In this document: one piece after another, positions 27,211-36,039 of the stretch
How the letters are laid out: each line of letters starts with the position of its first letter
How positions within the stretch are numbered: position 1 is the first letter of the stretch
Source: Pseudoalteromonas luteoviolacea S2607
GTDB lineage: Bacteria; Pseudomonadota; Gammaproteobacteria; Enterobacterales; Alteromonadaceae
Assembly (NCBI RefSeq): GCF_001625575.1
Contig: NZ_AUXV01000016.1
Span: forward strand, 58,646 to 122,645
Reading direction: 5' to 3'
DNA length: 64,000 nt
Made by a program: the position numbers and the translations under genes
The notes under the pieces: generated by a model
The model's input: only the letters and a program-made list of their open reading frames with translations
What the model was told of the DNA's origin: nothing
Database searches by the model: none

Positions 27211-30135
27211 GTGACAGTATTGCGTGACTTTTATACTGTATTTGTTTGGTTGATATTGGCTAGTTTTCTCGCTGGTAGAGTGACTGAACTTCGTGCTGCG
27301 CCGGCGGCATTTAAAGCAGGTGTGGTACATGCGGGTGGAGCGCGAATTGCGGTAGATGAAGACCTGCTTTTATCTCTTTATATCAATGAAACATATATAG
27401 CAGAAGTGTTTGCTATTAAAACTGAGCAGGGTGTTGCCATTGAGTTACAAAGCTTGTTTTCCAGTTTGGACTTTGCTATTTCTGCAAAAAACACCGCGAC
27501 TTCAACCAATTATGAGGGTTGGTTCATAGACCCAAAACAGTATTTTTCACTAGATTTAGAAAAACAGCGAACCGATGTAGCCGGGCGTGTTGAGCACTTT
27601 CATGACCACCAGTGGCGTCAACTTGAAGATGAAACCTACGTCGATGCAAATTTATTAGCATCGTGGTTTAATCTCAAGTTCACTATCAACTATACGGATT
27701 TAAGAATTCAGGTATTTAGTGCGCAAGAGTTGCCTATTGAGCAGCGTCTAGCGCGAAAAAGTCGTATTTTCTCTATGAAAAATGCTCCCCCATTACCGGT
27801 GTTGCCGTGGCAGTCGAGTCCTTATCAAAAGTGGAGTGCACCACTACTGGATTTTCAACTCGGAATTAAAGCAACGAACGACGATACGACATTTGATTAT
27901 GTTGTTCAAGGCAGTCAGGATATCGCCTATTGGAGCACAAGTTATTTTGTGCGAGGTAGTGAGCAAGATCTAGCAAACCAAAGTCGACTGCAGGCCAGTC
28001 GCTCTTATTCTGAAGTTTTTAAATGGGGGCCGCTAGAAGTCACGCAGATTGAGTTTGGTGATGTCATAGGAACTCAGATTGGCAGAGATTACCAGGCGAC
28101 TCATGCGCGGGGAGCGCGAGTTACAAACAGGCCAGTGTATAAAGAGGTTGATAGTCAAACCGTGAGGATCAGTGGTGTTGTGCAAGTAGGCTGGGATGTT
28201 GAGCTTTACCACAATGGACTGATGATTGCGCAGCAGTTGAACATTCAATCGGGGCTGTATGACTTTAGAAACATTGAGTTGTATTTTGGTAGCAATGCAT
28301 TTGAAATACGAATGTATGGACCACAAGGGCAAGTTGCACATGATGTTCGCTCGTATTATGTGACAGGCAATGCGATAAAAGCGGGTGAGCACTATTTTGA
28401 CACGTCGATAGTGGATACTGGCAGAACTTTACTCAACGATAAGCTCGTCAATGCGCCTTCATCGGGTTGGAATCTACTATCTCGTTATGATTATGGCTTA
28501 AGTGAGCATGTAGCCATTTACTCCGGTGTACGCTACGGTTTAGAAAGTCAGGTTAACCAATATCAACTGTCAACGGGTGTCAGTTTTGATATGTGGAGTA
28601 AAGGACTATTTAATGTAGATTTGAGCCGAGACCAACAGAGCAATCAGTTAACCCAGCTTCAGAGTAGAACAGAGGTGAATGGTCAATCTCTGAGCATGAC
28701 TTTTAATGACCAAAATCGATTATTAACACCACAAAGTACATCTAGGACACGCTCACAAGAGGTGTACTTACGCGCTTCAGGGCAACTTTATAGTTATGGC
28801 TCTGTGCGATTAAATTATCAAAATACGTTAAATTGGCATAGAACACAGCAGCAAAGTCGTTTTATGGCGACAAACTTGCTGGCAATGGCGACAAGAGTTG
28901 GCACATTCAGTAATCAACTTAATTATCTTAGACATGACTCAAAAGACGAAACTGAACTATTTGGTGGTTTGCGCTGGCAGGGGCGCTTGGGGCGAGCGTA
29001 TGGTCGTTTTAACATAGGCTATCAGTTAGAGCCGACTCGGAAACTCACTGATTATCAAATACAAATAAGCCAGTCAATTCAACCTGATCTTGATGTGGAG
29101 TTGGGGTATACAAAGTCGCTGTTACATGATGGCTATGAACTAGGAGTAGGGCTTAGTTGGCACAATGACAGATTACGCTTAACTGGAGATTTAAATTATC
29201 AGCAAAATGACGAGTGGCAACTTGGTTTTGCAACTCAGTTTAGTTTAGGTTACCCCAATACGAGTGACGTGCTGCTTTTTACAGATAAACGCCTCGCGAG
29301 TACAGGCTCGGTAGTTGTTAAAGTGTTCTTAGATCATAACAACAATGCGGTATTTGATAATAATGATGAAGTTTTAAAGGGCGTGAGAGTTAAATCAGTA
29401 CAAAGTTTTGGCCAAGCACGCACCGATGATAATGGCATTGCGCTGCTCTCTAACATGCCGCTAGAGCGCAGAACCGATATTCGATTGGATATCGATACTT
29501 TGCCAGACCCATTTTATATACCGGCACATGATGGTCGCTCAGTGACTCCGCGTCGGGGACTCATTACATATTTAGAGTACCCAGTTGTGCATGCAGGAGA
29601 GCTAGAAGGGATTACCTACAAAAAACATCAAGATGGTAGCAGCTCACCACTAGCTTACGCGACAATAGAGCTAGTTGATAAAGATAATAGAGTTGTTGCA
29701 CAGGCTAAGTCAGCATTTGATGGATATTATGTACTTAGCAATATCCGGCCGGGACTCTATGAAGCACGCGTGAAGCAGCAATTAGATGATGAGTTTACAC
29801 AAAGAGACAAAGTTGCAGTACAGCTCTCCAACGAAGGAGATGTCTTGCTGGAAGTCGACTTAACCGTTGAGCAGTTAAAGCAACGCAAGCGCATTGTGGC
29901 CAGTGGTGGCCGGTTTAATTCTCTGCCCATTTTAAAAACTTACGCTTTGATGTTAGCCAAAAAGTCACCTGGGTTGTTCCAATCTAAACCTTTTTATATG
30001 TATGACAGATACAGCGAGGATTACTTACTGGGCTTTTCATTTTATGAGCATGAAGGAAAAGCGGCAAAAGCTTGCCTGACATTTAAGCGAGAAAAAATAA
30101 AGTGTGAAGTGGAAGAGGTGCCAATTAACTATTAA
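27211..30135 (+). CDS. Outer-membrane usher-like protein with C-terminal carboxypeptidase-regulatory-like repeats
   Basis: 974 residues from a GTG start, with a signal peptide. Residues 45-170 form an N-terminal chaperone-binding-like region. A long beta-rich middle (about 210-680) alternates aromatic strands as in usher barrels, with a plug-like SGLYDFRNIELYFGSNAFEI. The C-terminal part has two surface-type beta domains (FLDHNNNAVFDNNDE; then AYATIELVDKD ... AFDGYYVLSNI) of the carboxypeptidase-regulatory type. It assembles the DUF4402 subunits at the outer membrane. Similar to CS1/Tcf-type ushers rather than FimD. Confidence 0.8.
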   Translation: MTVLRDFYTVFVWLILASFLAGRVTELRAAPAAFKAGVVHAGGARIAVDEDLLLSLYINETYIAEVFAIKTEQGVAIELQSLFSSLDFAISAKNTATSTNYEGWFIDPKQYFSLDLEKQRTDVAGRVEHFHDHQWRQLEDETYVDANLLASWFNLKFTINYTDLRIQVFSAQELPIEQRLARKSRIFSMKNAPPLPVLPWQSSPYQKWSAPLLDFQLGIKATNDDTTFDYVVQGSQDIAYWSTSYFVRGSEQDLANQSRLQASRSYSEVFKWGPLEVTQIEFGDVIGTQIGRDYQATHARGARVTNRPVYKEVDSQTVRISGVVQVGWDVELYHNGLMIAQQLNIQSGLYDFRNIELYFGSNAFEIRMYGPQGQVAHDVRSYYVTGNAIKAGEHYFDTSIVDTGRTLLNDKLVNAPSSGWNLLSRYDYGLSEHVAIYSGVRYGLESQVNQYQLSTGVSFDMWSKGLFNVDLSRDQQSNQLTQLQSRTEVNGQSLSMTFNDQNRLLTPQSTSRTRSQEVYLRASGQLYSYGSVRLNYQNTLNWHRTQQQSRFMATNLLAMATRVGTFSNQLNYLRHDSKDETELFGGLRWQGRLGRAYGRFNIGYQLEPTRKLTDYQIQISQSIQPDLDVELGYTKSLLHDGYELGVGLSWHNDRLRLTGDLNYQQNDEWQLGFATQFSLGYPNTSDVLLFTDKRLASTGSVVVKVFLDHNNNAVFDNNDEVLKGVRVKSVQSFGQARTDDNGIALLSNMPLERRTDIRLDIDTLPDPFYIPAHDGRSVTPRRGLITYLEYPVVHAGELEGITYKKHQDGSSSPLAYATIELVDKDNRVVAQAKSAFDGYYVLSNIRPGLYEARVKQQLDDEFTQRDKVAVQLSNEGDVLLEVDLTVEQLKQRKRIVASGGRFNSLPILKTYALMLAKKSPGLFQSKPFYMYDRYSEDYLLGFSFYEHEGKAAKACLTFKREKIKCEVEEVPINY

Positions 30136-30204
30136 ATGTGAGCACTCAAGCAATACTAGCTAAAATCGATGCCGCCCAAATAATATCATTATGGATATGA
30201 TAAC

Positions 30205-30221
30205 TTGGTTCGATTTTTGCA
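30205..30221 (+). promoter_or_regulatory. Sigma-54 promoter for the flgO-like genes
   Basis: TTGGTTCGATTTTTGCA fits YTGGCACGRNNNTTGCW with GG and GC exactly 10 bases apart. It ends 32 bases before the first flgO-like ATG. Polar flagellar middle genes in Vibrio-like bacteria are sigma-54 dependent. Confidence 0.65.
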
Positions 30222-30253
30222 TTTCCTGAACTATTGAATGAGAGGTGCAGAAT

Positions 30254-30844
30254 ATGCGTATTTTATTATTGGTGTTGGTTGGCTTGATGACGGGATGTAG
30301 TTCTAGTCTGCTCATGAATCAAAGTAATCAACCTACAGCAAAAAATACACCACCCGCACGCACAGTGCATAGTTATGTGGGTGAATTAGCTACTCAATTG
30401 AGTCAGTACAGTAAACCCTTAAAGCCTGGATCATCAGTTGCGGTAACGAGTTTTTATAAAGACAGTAAGCTCGGTATGGATACGGTGCACAGTCAAGGTG
30501 AGGGTCTGAGTAATCAAATTCAAGAGAGCTTTATTACCTATATGACACAGATGGGTTTACAGGTTGTCGAATTTCGCATGCAAAAAGCTATAAGTTTGTC
30601 GGACGATGCCGATAACATACTTAGCCGTGATATAGATAAGCTCAAAGAGCGACATAAATTTGACTTGGTGTTAACCGGTACTGTCAGCGAGAGCTTCAAT
30701 TCTTATACGATACATGCACGCTTGGTTGACATGGTAAATAATAAAACGATGTCAGCTGCGTCTATAAGCTTGCCTAAGTCCACTTTATGGGGAGAAGAGC
30801 AGGTGCAAATGCGTGATGGCTTACTTCATCGCGGCCAATATTGA
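30254..30844 (+). CDS. FlgO-family outer-membrane lipoprotein, copy 1
   Basis: 196 residues from the ATG at 30254, which has AGAGG 8 bases upstream; a GTG 9 bases earlier would overlap that site. Lipobox Cys15 (LMTGC). FlgO domain: SVAVTSFY, G(E)GLSNQIQESFITYM, VVEFRM, NILSRD and FDLVLTGTV. FlgO lipoproteins belong to the outer-membrane flagellar H-ring/T-ring assembly in Vibrio. Most divergent of the three copies. Overlaps the next gene's upstream region by nothing; gap 11 bases. Confidence 0.78.
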   Translation: MRILLLVLVGLMTGCSSSLLMNQSNQPTAKNTPPARTVHSYVGELATQLSQYSKPLKPGSSVAVTSFYKDSKLGMDTVHSQGEGLSNQIQESFITYMTQMGLQVVEFRMQKAISLSDDADNILSRDIDKLKERHKFDLVLTGTVSESFNSYTIHARLVDMVNNKTMSAASISLPKSTLWGEEQVQMRDGLLHRGQY

Positions 30845-30855
30845 CGGAGATAAAT

Positions 30856-31512
30856 ATGAAACAGTACGCATTCGGGCTTATTTTACCGCTTTTGTTTGGT
30901 TGCACGCTTACCGAAGATGACCGAAGTAACCGCAGTGCCATTATGGTTGAGAAAAACGCGTTTGCTACACCTGAGAGCCAATTCCAAGCTCATCCTGGCG
31001 GCATGCATGGTATGACCGTTTCGCAGCAAATGGCGAGCCGCAATGTCACACACTATGTGCAGAACTTAATGCAAGACATGATCAGTAACGTGCGTTACGT
31101 AAATGATCGTACACCCATTGCAGTGGCTACTTTCGTATTCCTAGACGAAGATTATAACTATGGCTCTTTGCTGGGCAACCAGCTTTCGGAGAGCTTTATA
31201 CATGAGCTACATAACTTTGGAGTACCGGTTGTCGATTTTAAAACGACTGATTTTATGCGAGTGACCAAAGAAGGGGACTTTATTTTTAGTCGAGACTTCT
31301 TAGAGCTATCTGATGAACATACATTCAATTATGTGCTCGCGGGGACACTGGCTAACCATCAGGGCGGCGTTTTGGTCAATGCTCGAATTGTCGGTGTTAA
31401 AAGTAAGGCCGTGGTTGGAACCGCGCAAGGCTTTTTACCCCAAGCTGTTGTTAACGCGCTAAGAGACGGTATTGGCCATGATGGTATTCGGTTAGAACGA
31501 GCGAGTAGGTAA
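30856..31512 (+). CDS. flgO: FlgO-family lipoprotein, copy 2
   Basis: 218 residues. The ATG at 30856 is preferred to an in-frame TTG at 30841 because GGAG lies 6 bases before it and it gives a clean lipobox (LLFGC, Cys16). FlgO domain is strong: TPIAVATFVFLD, LLGNQLSESFIHEL, PVVDFKTTDFM, GDFIFSRD, NYVLAGTL, VNARIVG. Probably the true FlgO, judged by match to the family. Stop overlaps an ATG of copy 3. Confidence 0.85.
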   Translation: MKQYAFGLILPLLFGCTLTEDDRSNRSAIMVEKNAFATPESQFQAHPGGMHGMTVSQQMASRNVTHYVQNLMQDMISNVRYVNDRTPIAVATFVFLDEDYNYGSLLGNQLSESFIHELHNFGVPVVDFKTTDFMRVTKEGDFIFSRDFLELSDEHTFNYVLAGTLANHQGGVLVNARIVGVKSKAVVGTAQGFLPQAVVNALRDGIGHDGIRLERASR

Positions 31513-31517
31513 TGACT

Positions 31518-32159
31518 ATGAAACGACGTGGCTTAATATTTAGTTGCCTTGCTGTACTAAGCGGATGTGAATCGTCTACACATACGCAAATTGTGCCGAA
31601 GCAGCAAGCTGAGTCTAGTGCGACCCAACAGGCACGGCAATTAACACAGCTTTCGCGTGAGCTTGATACACTATCAGATATTGAGTACAAGGATCGTGGT
31701 TTTATTAGCTACACGCATAATAAGCAAATAGCAAACTATGCTGGCCAAATAGCATTAGAGCTCTCTGATTCATTGTCTGGTATTTCACCCAGTGCGGTGG
31801 CGATTACGAGTTTTGTTAGTTTTGATAACAGCCTGCGCCGCAGTAATCAGCTTGGTAATCAGTTGGCAGAATCCATGATCCATCAGTTCCAAAAAATGGG
31901 TTATCCTGCACTTGATTTTAAATCCCATCGAGGGATAGCTGTTACCACCAATGGTGACTTTATTTTGTCGAGAAACGCTAAACAGTTACCTAAAAAGCCA
32001 GCTCCTAGTCATGTATTAACAGGTACCATGATTTACCGAGACAAAGGTGTGGAAGTGAATACAAGACTTCTAGATTTTGATAATCGTTTGGTCGTTGCTA
32101 GCAGTAATGTGATGATCCCTTACTTTATTCTGGGTCCTCACGCGACGTCAACATACTAA
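31518..32159 (+). CDS. FlgO-family lipoprotein, copy 3
   Basis: 213 residues from ATG 31518 (GTAGG 8 bases upstream); an ATG at 31512 overlapping the previous stop is also possible and would add two residues. Lipobox Cys17 (VLSGC). A 60-residue Gln/Thr-rich linker precedes the FlgO domain (SAVAITSFVSFD, QLGNQLAESMIHQF, ALDFKSHRG, GDFILSR, HVLTGTM, VNTRLLDFD). Third tandem paralogue of the set. Confidence 0.83.
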   Translation: MKRRGLIFSCLAVLSGCESSTHTQIVPKQQAESSATQQARQLTQLSRELDTLSDIEYKDRGFISYTHNKQIANYAGQIALELSDSLSGISPSAVAITSFVSFDNSLRRSNQLGNQLAESMIHQFQKMGYPALDFKSHRGIAVTTNGDFILSRNAKQLPKKPAPSHVLTGTMIYRDKGVEVNTRLLDFDNRLVVASSNVMIPYFILGPHATSTY

Positions 32160-32370
32160 TTCAGGTTAGGTGTTCACAAACAATGATTGGTGCGCACCTC
32201 CCCCCATTTGTTACTTCAAGCTAAGTCTAAAAAGGCGCAGGCTAAGCGCTTTTCTTCCTCTTTGATGATTTGTGTTTACGATATATAAAAAGAGGAAAGG
32301 GGAAATAAAATATGCTTGTGTTTTAGTATCTTAAGCTGTTATATATATTAAGACAAAGGCGATTCAGCTT

Positions 32371-32445
32371 GTCTCCGTAGTTTAATGGATAAAACGGGGC
32401 CCTCCTAAGGCTTTGATGTAGGTTCGATTCCTACCGGGGACGCCA
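32371..32445 (+). tRNA. tRNA-Arg (anticodon CCT)
   Basis: 75 bases with encoded CCA. Acceptor stem GTCTCCG / CGGGGAC (one T-G pair), D arm with TAGTTTAATGGATA, anticodon loop CTCCTAA giving CCT, and T arm with GGTTCGATTCC. Closely resembles E. coli tRNA-Arg CCU. It stands between the third flgO-like gene and flgT; the rest of 32160-32499 holds no other gene. Confidence 0.95.
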
Positions 32446-32499
32446 TTCAACACGACATAAATAATTCACCCTCGCATGCAATGCAATGTGCCAGCCAAA

Positions 32500-33690
32500 C
32501 TACAAAGCAAAGTCTTCTGGCGGCGTGATAATCAACTCGACGATGTCATTGACTTGAATATTGTTCATTGGGCGGTTTTGAATATTTTGCGCAATGGCAT
32601 TTTGCGCATTAACCTGTGTCACTTTAACTCGATTTATTGTTTGAATACTGCGTGAGAAAAACTGGTTTCTTTCTCCTGCCACGTCACTGCGATGTGCCAC
32701 ACTCAAGACTTGTCCTTCTTTAATACCATGTGCTCTGCCAAGGTTTATCACAAGCTGATCTTGGTCTTTGTGGAGAATTTTTCCTTTGGTGGGCATGCAT
32801 GCAAAAGCTTGGTCTAAATCTTGAGCTAGGCTATTAAACACGCTTTGAATACGCTTGCCATAGTCGGTATGCCAGAAGGTGTCACTGTAAACGTCGATGA
32901 TTTTAGTTTTCTCGAACGGCCAAATACCTGTCACACTGTAGTGTTGCTGCCACACCTTGTCTTTGGTGAGGGCGTCAAATGCAACAAAGTCTATTTTGAA
33001 ACTGCGCACATACTCGTCGTCTTGCCAAAATGCATAATCGCTATTGAGCTGCTGCGTACTGGCGAGATCTGTGATCTGACTGAGTAAAACATATTGGCTA
33101 TTGCTCGTTGCTGTTAAGCTTTCGATTAATTGCTTGTCATAATCAAAATTTTGCGAAAAAAACGCTCTGACATTAAGGCTCTTATCTATGAAGGGAATGG
33201 GTTTAACGGTCATATTTCTTTGCATAAGAGTTTGATACAAACGCTCACTCGAAGACTTGTGGATGTCAAAAATTTGACCTAACCGAGCTTGGTGAGGTTG
33301 AATAAGCTGACTTTGAGTGACGGTAATTTGTTTACTGAATGACTCTTCAGGGCACTTTTGCTGTTTTGGAAAAATATCCAAATGCAGCGTTACGCTCATG
33401 ACTCCATCTTTGGTGTTTTCAGATACGAGATTAATCTCTTGGATCTCGCCATGACTTTTGATTTTGATATGATCTTGCGCTAACACACCGTCAGCTAAAG
33501 TTTGTACACTAGATACGGTTGCACCAGAGAATATCAACGCTTGTGTAATAGCATCTTGCACAGCCTCTTGTCTGGCGGCTGCTCTGTCGGAGGTGTAGGC
33601 ATTGGCATAACCCGTAACTTCAAACCACTCAGCTTTACAAGGAAGACTGAGTGCACTTGTAACAAGCGCTATACAACTTAATTTGTTCAT
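32500..33690 (-). CDS. flgT: Flagellar H-ring protein FlgT
   Basis: 396 residues, signal peptide 1-20 (CKA/EWFEV). FlgT forms the H-ring around the LP ring of sodium-type polar flagella. The N-domain (VTGYANAY, ARQEAVQDAITQALIFSGA) and middle domain are followed by a C-terminal SH3-like region (INLGRAHGIKEGQVLSV). Divergent from flgP across a 125-base gap with facing sigma-54 sites. Confidence 0.9.
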   Translation of the reverse strand: MNKLSCIALVTSALSLPCKAEWFEVTGYANAYTSDRAAARQEAVQDAITQALIFSGATVSSVQTLADGVLAQDHIKIKSHGEIQEINLVSENTKDGVMSVTLHLDIFPKQQKCPEESFSKQITVTQSQLIQPHQARLGQIFDIHKSSSERLYQTLMQRNMTVKPIPFIDKSLNVRAFFSQNFDYDKQLIESLTATSNSQYVLLSQITDLASTQQLNSDYAFWQDDEYVRSFKIDFVAFDALTKDKVWQQHYSVTGIWPFEKTKIIDVYSDTFWHTDYGKRIQSVFNSLAQDLDQAFACMPTKGKILHKDQDQLVINLGRAHGIKEGQVLSVAHRSDVAGERNQFFSRSIQTINRVKVTQVNAQNAIAQNIQNRPMNNIQVNDIVELIITPPEDFAL

Positions 33691-33731
33691 TGAGCAATTA
33701 CCATATCAAAAATCTATCTAACGTTGTTAAC

Positions 33732-33747
33732 GCAAGTCTTATGCCAA
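33732..33747 (-). promoter_or_regulatory. Sigma-54 promoter for flgT
   Basis: Minus strand TTGGCATAAGACTTGC: -24 TTGGCA and -12 TTGC, GG and GC 10 bases apart. It lies 42 bases before the flgT start. Confidence 0.65.
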
Positions 33748-33752
33748 TAGTG

Positions 33753-33769
33753 TTGGCTCAATTTGTGCA
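33753..33769 (+). promoter_or_regulatory. Sigma-54 promoter candidate for flgP
   Basis: TTGGCTCAATTTGTGCA: GG-N10-GC spacing kept, one mismatch in each box. Runs opposite to the flgT site 6 bases away. Confidence 0.5.
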
Positions 33770-33815
33770 TGTGCTTTAGTGGACATTAATTGGTTTTATT
33801 AGGAGTCGGTAGCAA

Positions 33816-34286
33816 ATGCGAAAGTTTTATCAAATCGGCAAAGTGCTTGCTGCAAGTTTTGTGCTTGGCCTTGCTGGGTGTAGTTCAATTATCGACAAAC
33901 ATGTAGAGTATAGTTATGTACAGCCCGATAGCTACCCTGTTTTAAAAGCAATTGGTTATGCGCCGCTGGATGCTCAGCCAGGGGCAACTGACAGCGAAAA
34001 AATGCTGATGGCTATTAAGGTCTCTAAGTTAGAGGCTTACCGAGAACTGGCAGAGCAAGTATATGGCCACCAGCTTAATGCATCGACAACCGTAAGAGGG
34101 GTCATTGCCCAAAATGATGGCTTGAGAAGCCAAGTACAAGGTGTGATCCGCGGTGCTAGAGTATTGAAATCTTATGCGGTTGGAGACATTTATACAACAG
34201 AGCTAGAGTTGGATATGAAGACTGTCTACGATCTTTATATAGGCCAAGTTAAACCTAAGAAAATTCAACGAGTAACCTACTACTAA
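33816..34286 (+). CDS. flgP: Flagellar lipoprotein FlgP
   Basis: 156 residues, lipobox Cys22 (GLAGC). LPP20/FlgP domain: ALKA-type VLKAIGYAPLDAQPG, KVSKLEAYRELAEQVYG, VRGVIAQNDGLRSQVQGVIRGARVL, VYDLYIG. In Vibrio, FlgP works with FlgO in outer-membrane flagellar rings. GGAG ribosome site 13 bases before ATG. Followed by a terminator. Confidence 0.9.
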   Translation: MRKFYQIGKVLAASFVLGLAGCSSIIDKHVEYSYVQPDSYPVLKAIGYAPLDAQPGATDSEKMLMAIKVSKLEAYRELAEQVYGHQLNASTTVRGVIAQNDGLRSQVQGVIRGARVLKSYAVGDIYTTELELDMKTVYDLYIGQVKPKKIQRVTYY

Positions 34287-34316
34287 TCTTTGCTCGGCAA
34301 AGAGCATCTACCGGCA

Positions 34317-34352
34317 CAAAAAAGCACGCTAGTTAAAATGCGTGCTTTTGCG
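34317..34352. terminator. Terminator between convergent flgP and flgN
   Basis: AGCACGC / GCGTGCT stem at 34323-34346 with a 10-base loop; A6 on the left and TTTT on the right. Confidence 0.8.
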
Positions 34353-34375
34353 TAGATTGTATAGACGTTTTATCG

Positions 34376-34804
34376 CTAAGCTTTTAAGTTCTTCACAAGC
34401 TCACCGACATTTTCTACCACACTCCCTTCTTCTGTATATGTAGTTGAAGTTGGTGTCCCTATCAGAATTTCTTTCAATTCTCGGACTGTCATATTTGCCA
34501 AATGCGCGGCTTTAGCGTTAACTTCATTTTGGTTTTTGCACTTGTACAAAAGCTTGTTGATTTCTTCAGTAAGCGGAACTACGTCTGGGTCTTTGAAAAG
34601 CTCAGCCGGAAATGAAGACAAACTTTTGTCAGTTTTTTGAATCGTATTAAGGTAGGTAATCTTTTGCCGAGCGATTTCTTTTAAACCATCACCGTTTCTT
34701 GAGCTGAGAACAGTCAACTCCTCATCAAGAAGCTGGGTCAAAGCTTCCAATGAGGCGATTTGAGCATTTAATTGCTGTATACACAGCTCGGTCGTGTTAT
34801 CCAT
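34376..34804 (-). CDS. flgN: Flagellar export chaperone FlgN
   Basis: 142 residues starting at ATG 34804, which overlaps the flgM stop by 8 bases; five more residues are possible from 34819. Helical FlgN-type protein (LNAQIASLEALTQLLDEELTVL, EIARQKITYLNTIQKTD) that binds hook-junction proteins FlgK/FlgL before export. Last gene of flgAMN order on the minus strand. Confidence 0.85.
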   Translation of the reverse strand: MDNTTELCIQQLNAQIASLEALTQLLDEELTVLSSRNGDGLKEIARQKITYLNTIQKTDKSLSSFPAELFKDPDVVPLTEEINKLLYKCKNQNEVNAKAAHLANMTVRELKEILIGTPTSTTYTEEGSVVENVGELVKNLKA

Positions 34805-35120
34805 ATAAATCGAATTCAAATGCGGCTATATTTTTGGCTAATTTTTCTGCATCGACTTGATATTTGCCCTCAGCAATGGCTTTTTTCAGCTCTTCGACCT
34901 TTTTATTGTCGAATGCAGGTGCTTGCTGTGCTTTTTCTTGCAAACCTTTAAGTTGCTGTGCTTGAGGCGTCAAGCTTACAGAGTCTGCTGCTGCTTTCTG
35001 TTGGGCGGCAGGTTTAGTTGCAGGATTATTTGCATCATTTCTTTGCAATTCAGCACGTTGTTGCTTAACATTATTAGCAACATTGTTCGGCTGATTCTGA
35101 CCGTTAATGTTATTAACCAT
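34797..35120 (-). CDS. flgM: Anti-sigma-28 factor FlgM
   Basis: 107 residues. Disordered Asn/Gln/Ala-rich N-terminus, then the conserved sigma-28-binding half: DSVSLTPQAQQLKGLQ, KVEELKKAIAEGKYQVDAEKLAKNIAAFE. Holds FliA inactive until the hook is finished, then is exported. Preceded by a good sigma-28 promoter. Confidence 0.92.
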   Translation of the reverse strand: MVNNINGQNQPNNVANNVKQQRAELQRNDANNPATKPAAQQKAAADSVSLTPQAQQLKGLQEKAQQAPAFDNKKVEELKKAIAEGKYQVDAEKLAKNIAAFEFDLYG

Positions 35121-35155
35121 GATTCTGACCCATTAAAAAAGTTGATTCAGTCTTT

Positions 35156-35182
35156 ATATCGACCGTTCCTTTATTTACTTTA
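35156..35182 (-). promoter_or_regulatory. Sigma-28 (FliA) promoter for flgM
   Basis: Minus strand TAAAGTAA, 11 bases, GTCGATAT, compared with TAAAGTTT-N11-GCCGATAA. It ends 36 bases before the flgM ATG, giving the usual class 3 promoter that feeds back on FliA. Confidence 0.72.
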
Positions 35183-35191
35183 GCAAAAATT

Positions 35192-35899
35192 TTAAATATT
35201 GACCGCTACGGAATCAACATCTTTTACACGTGCTCGTATAGTTTTTCCTGATTTTGTGTTTTTAACTCGGATTTGTTCACCTAAGTTGCCGTCTTGCAGG
35301 GCTATTCCTTGCGTTTTGATGGCGAAGTGTTCATTACCAGCCAAAATTATAACGGTATCTCCTTTGCAGACCATACATATATGTCTCATGTTGATTGCTT
35401 TGTCAGCTTGAATGCGACGTTTTGTTTTACTGCCAATCAACATTGAAATGTCATCGATATTTGATGCCCGTACAAAATGTTTTGGTCGCATCGCGATTTT
35501 GAGATCTTCCGCTTGTAGCACAACACCTTTGTCTAACTGCTGTGAACTGACTATAACAGGAAATAGTACTTCAATTTTCACATGCACAAATTGTACCCAC
35601 TTCTCTCTGCTATCACAACGGACTTGTACGGTTACTTGACGCGCAAACGGCGGGCGTGTTTTGCTAGATACTTTTAGGGGGCGTGCACATTGCCTATTAG
35701 GAAGACGAGAGTCTAGTGGGAGTGCGCTAATATTCGTTTCTCCTTTAGACTCTTGAATCGCATGCTTTTCTACATACTTTATTGCGAGTTCCTGAATTTG
35801 CTCTGACTGATAGGTCTGAGCATAAGCGGATGACATGGCTAAAAAATATGCCAAAATAAGAAAGAATTGAACTGCAACTGTATTTTTTAACAAACTCAT
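35192..35899 (-). CDS. flgA: Flagellar P-ring assembly protein FlgA
   Basis: 235 residues with a signal peptide (about 1-27, YAQ/T). N-terminal domain followed by the SAF-like domain (LDKGVVLQAEDLKIAMRP, RIQADKAINMRHI) and a C-terminal RVKNTKSGKTIRARV stretch. Periplasmic chaperone for FlgI. Divergent from cheV. Confidence 0.92.
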   Translation of the reverse strand: MSLLKNTVAVQFFLILAYFLAMSSAYAQTYQSEQIQELAIKYVEKHAIQESKGETNISALPLDSRLPNRQCARPLKVSSKTRPPFARQVTVQVRCDSREKWVQFVHVKIEVLFPVIVSSQQLDKGVVLQAEDLKIAMRPKHFVRASNIDDISMLIGSKTKRRIQADKAINMRHICMVCKGDTVIILAGNEHFAIKTQGIALQDGNLGEQIRVKNTKSGKTIRARVKDVDSVAVNI

Positions 35900-35988
35900 G
35901 ATGTTTCGACTATGCTTATGGGGTGAAACAAGGTATAAAGATTTTGCGTGAATTGCTTCACCGCTTCAAGGGCAACTTTGAATGCTAA

Positions 35989-36014
35989 TTAACAAGCAAA
36001 CATTGTTCCGATAA
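35989..36014 (+). promoter_or_regulatory. Sigma-28 (FliA) promoter candidate for cheV-cheR
   Basis: TTAACAAG, 10 bases, TCCGATAA; the -10 CCGATAA is a perfect match to the FliA consensus, the -35 weaker. 25 bases before the cheV ATG. Confidence 0.6.
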
Positions 36015-36039
36015 GCTGTATTTTGAGTAGGAGAATGAA

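Noticed and set aside
32371..32445. tRNA-Arg as an attachment site for an integrated element
   Set aside because: No integrase and no second copy of the tRNA 3' end were noticed in the window, and the tail island starts 10 kb away.
34857..35183. 108-codon plus-strand frame across flgM
   Set aside because: Antisense to flgM, Leu/Cys/Phe-rich translation typical of a shadow frame; flgM is well supported with a sigma-28 promoter.
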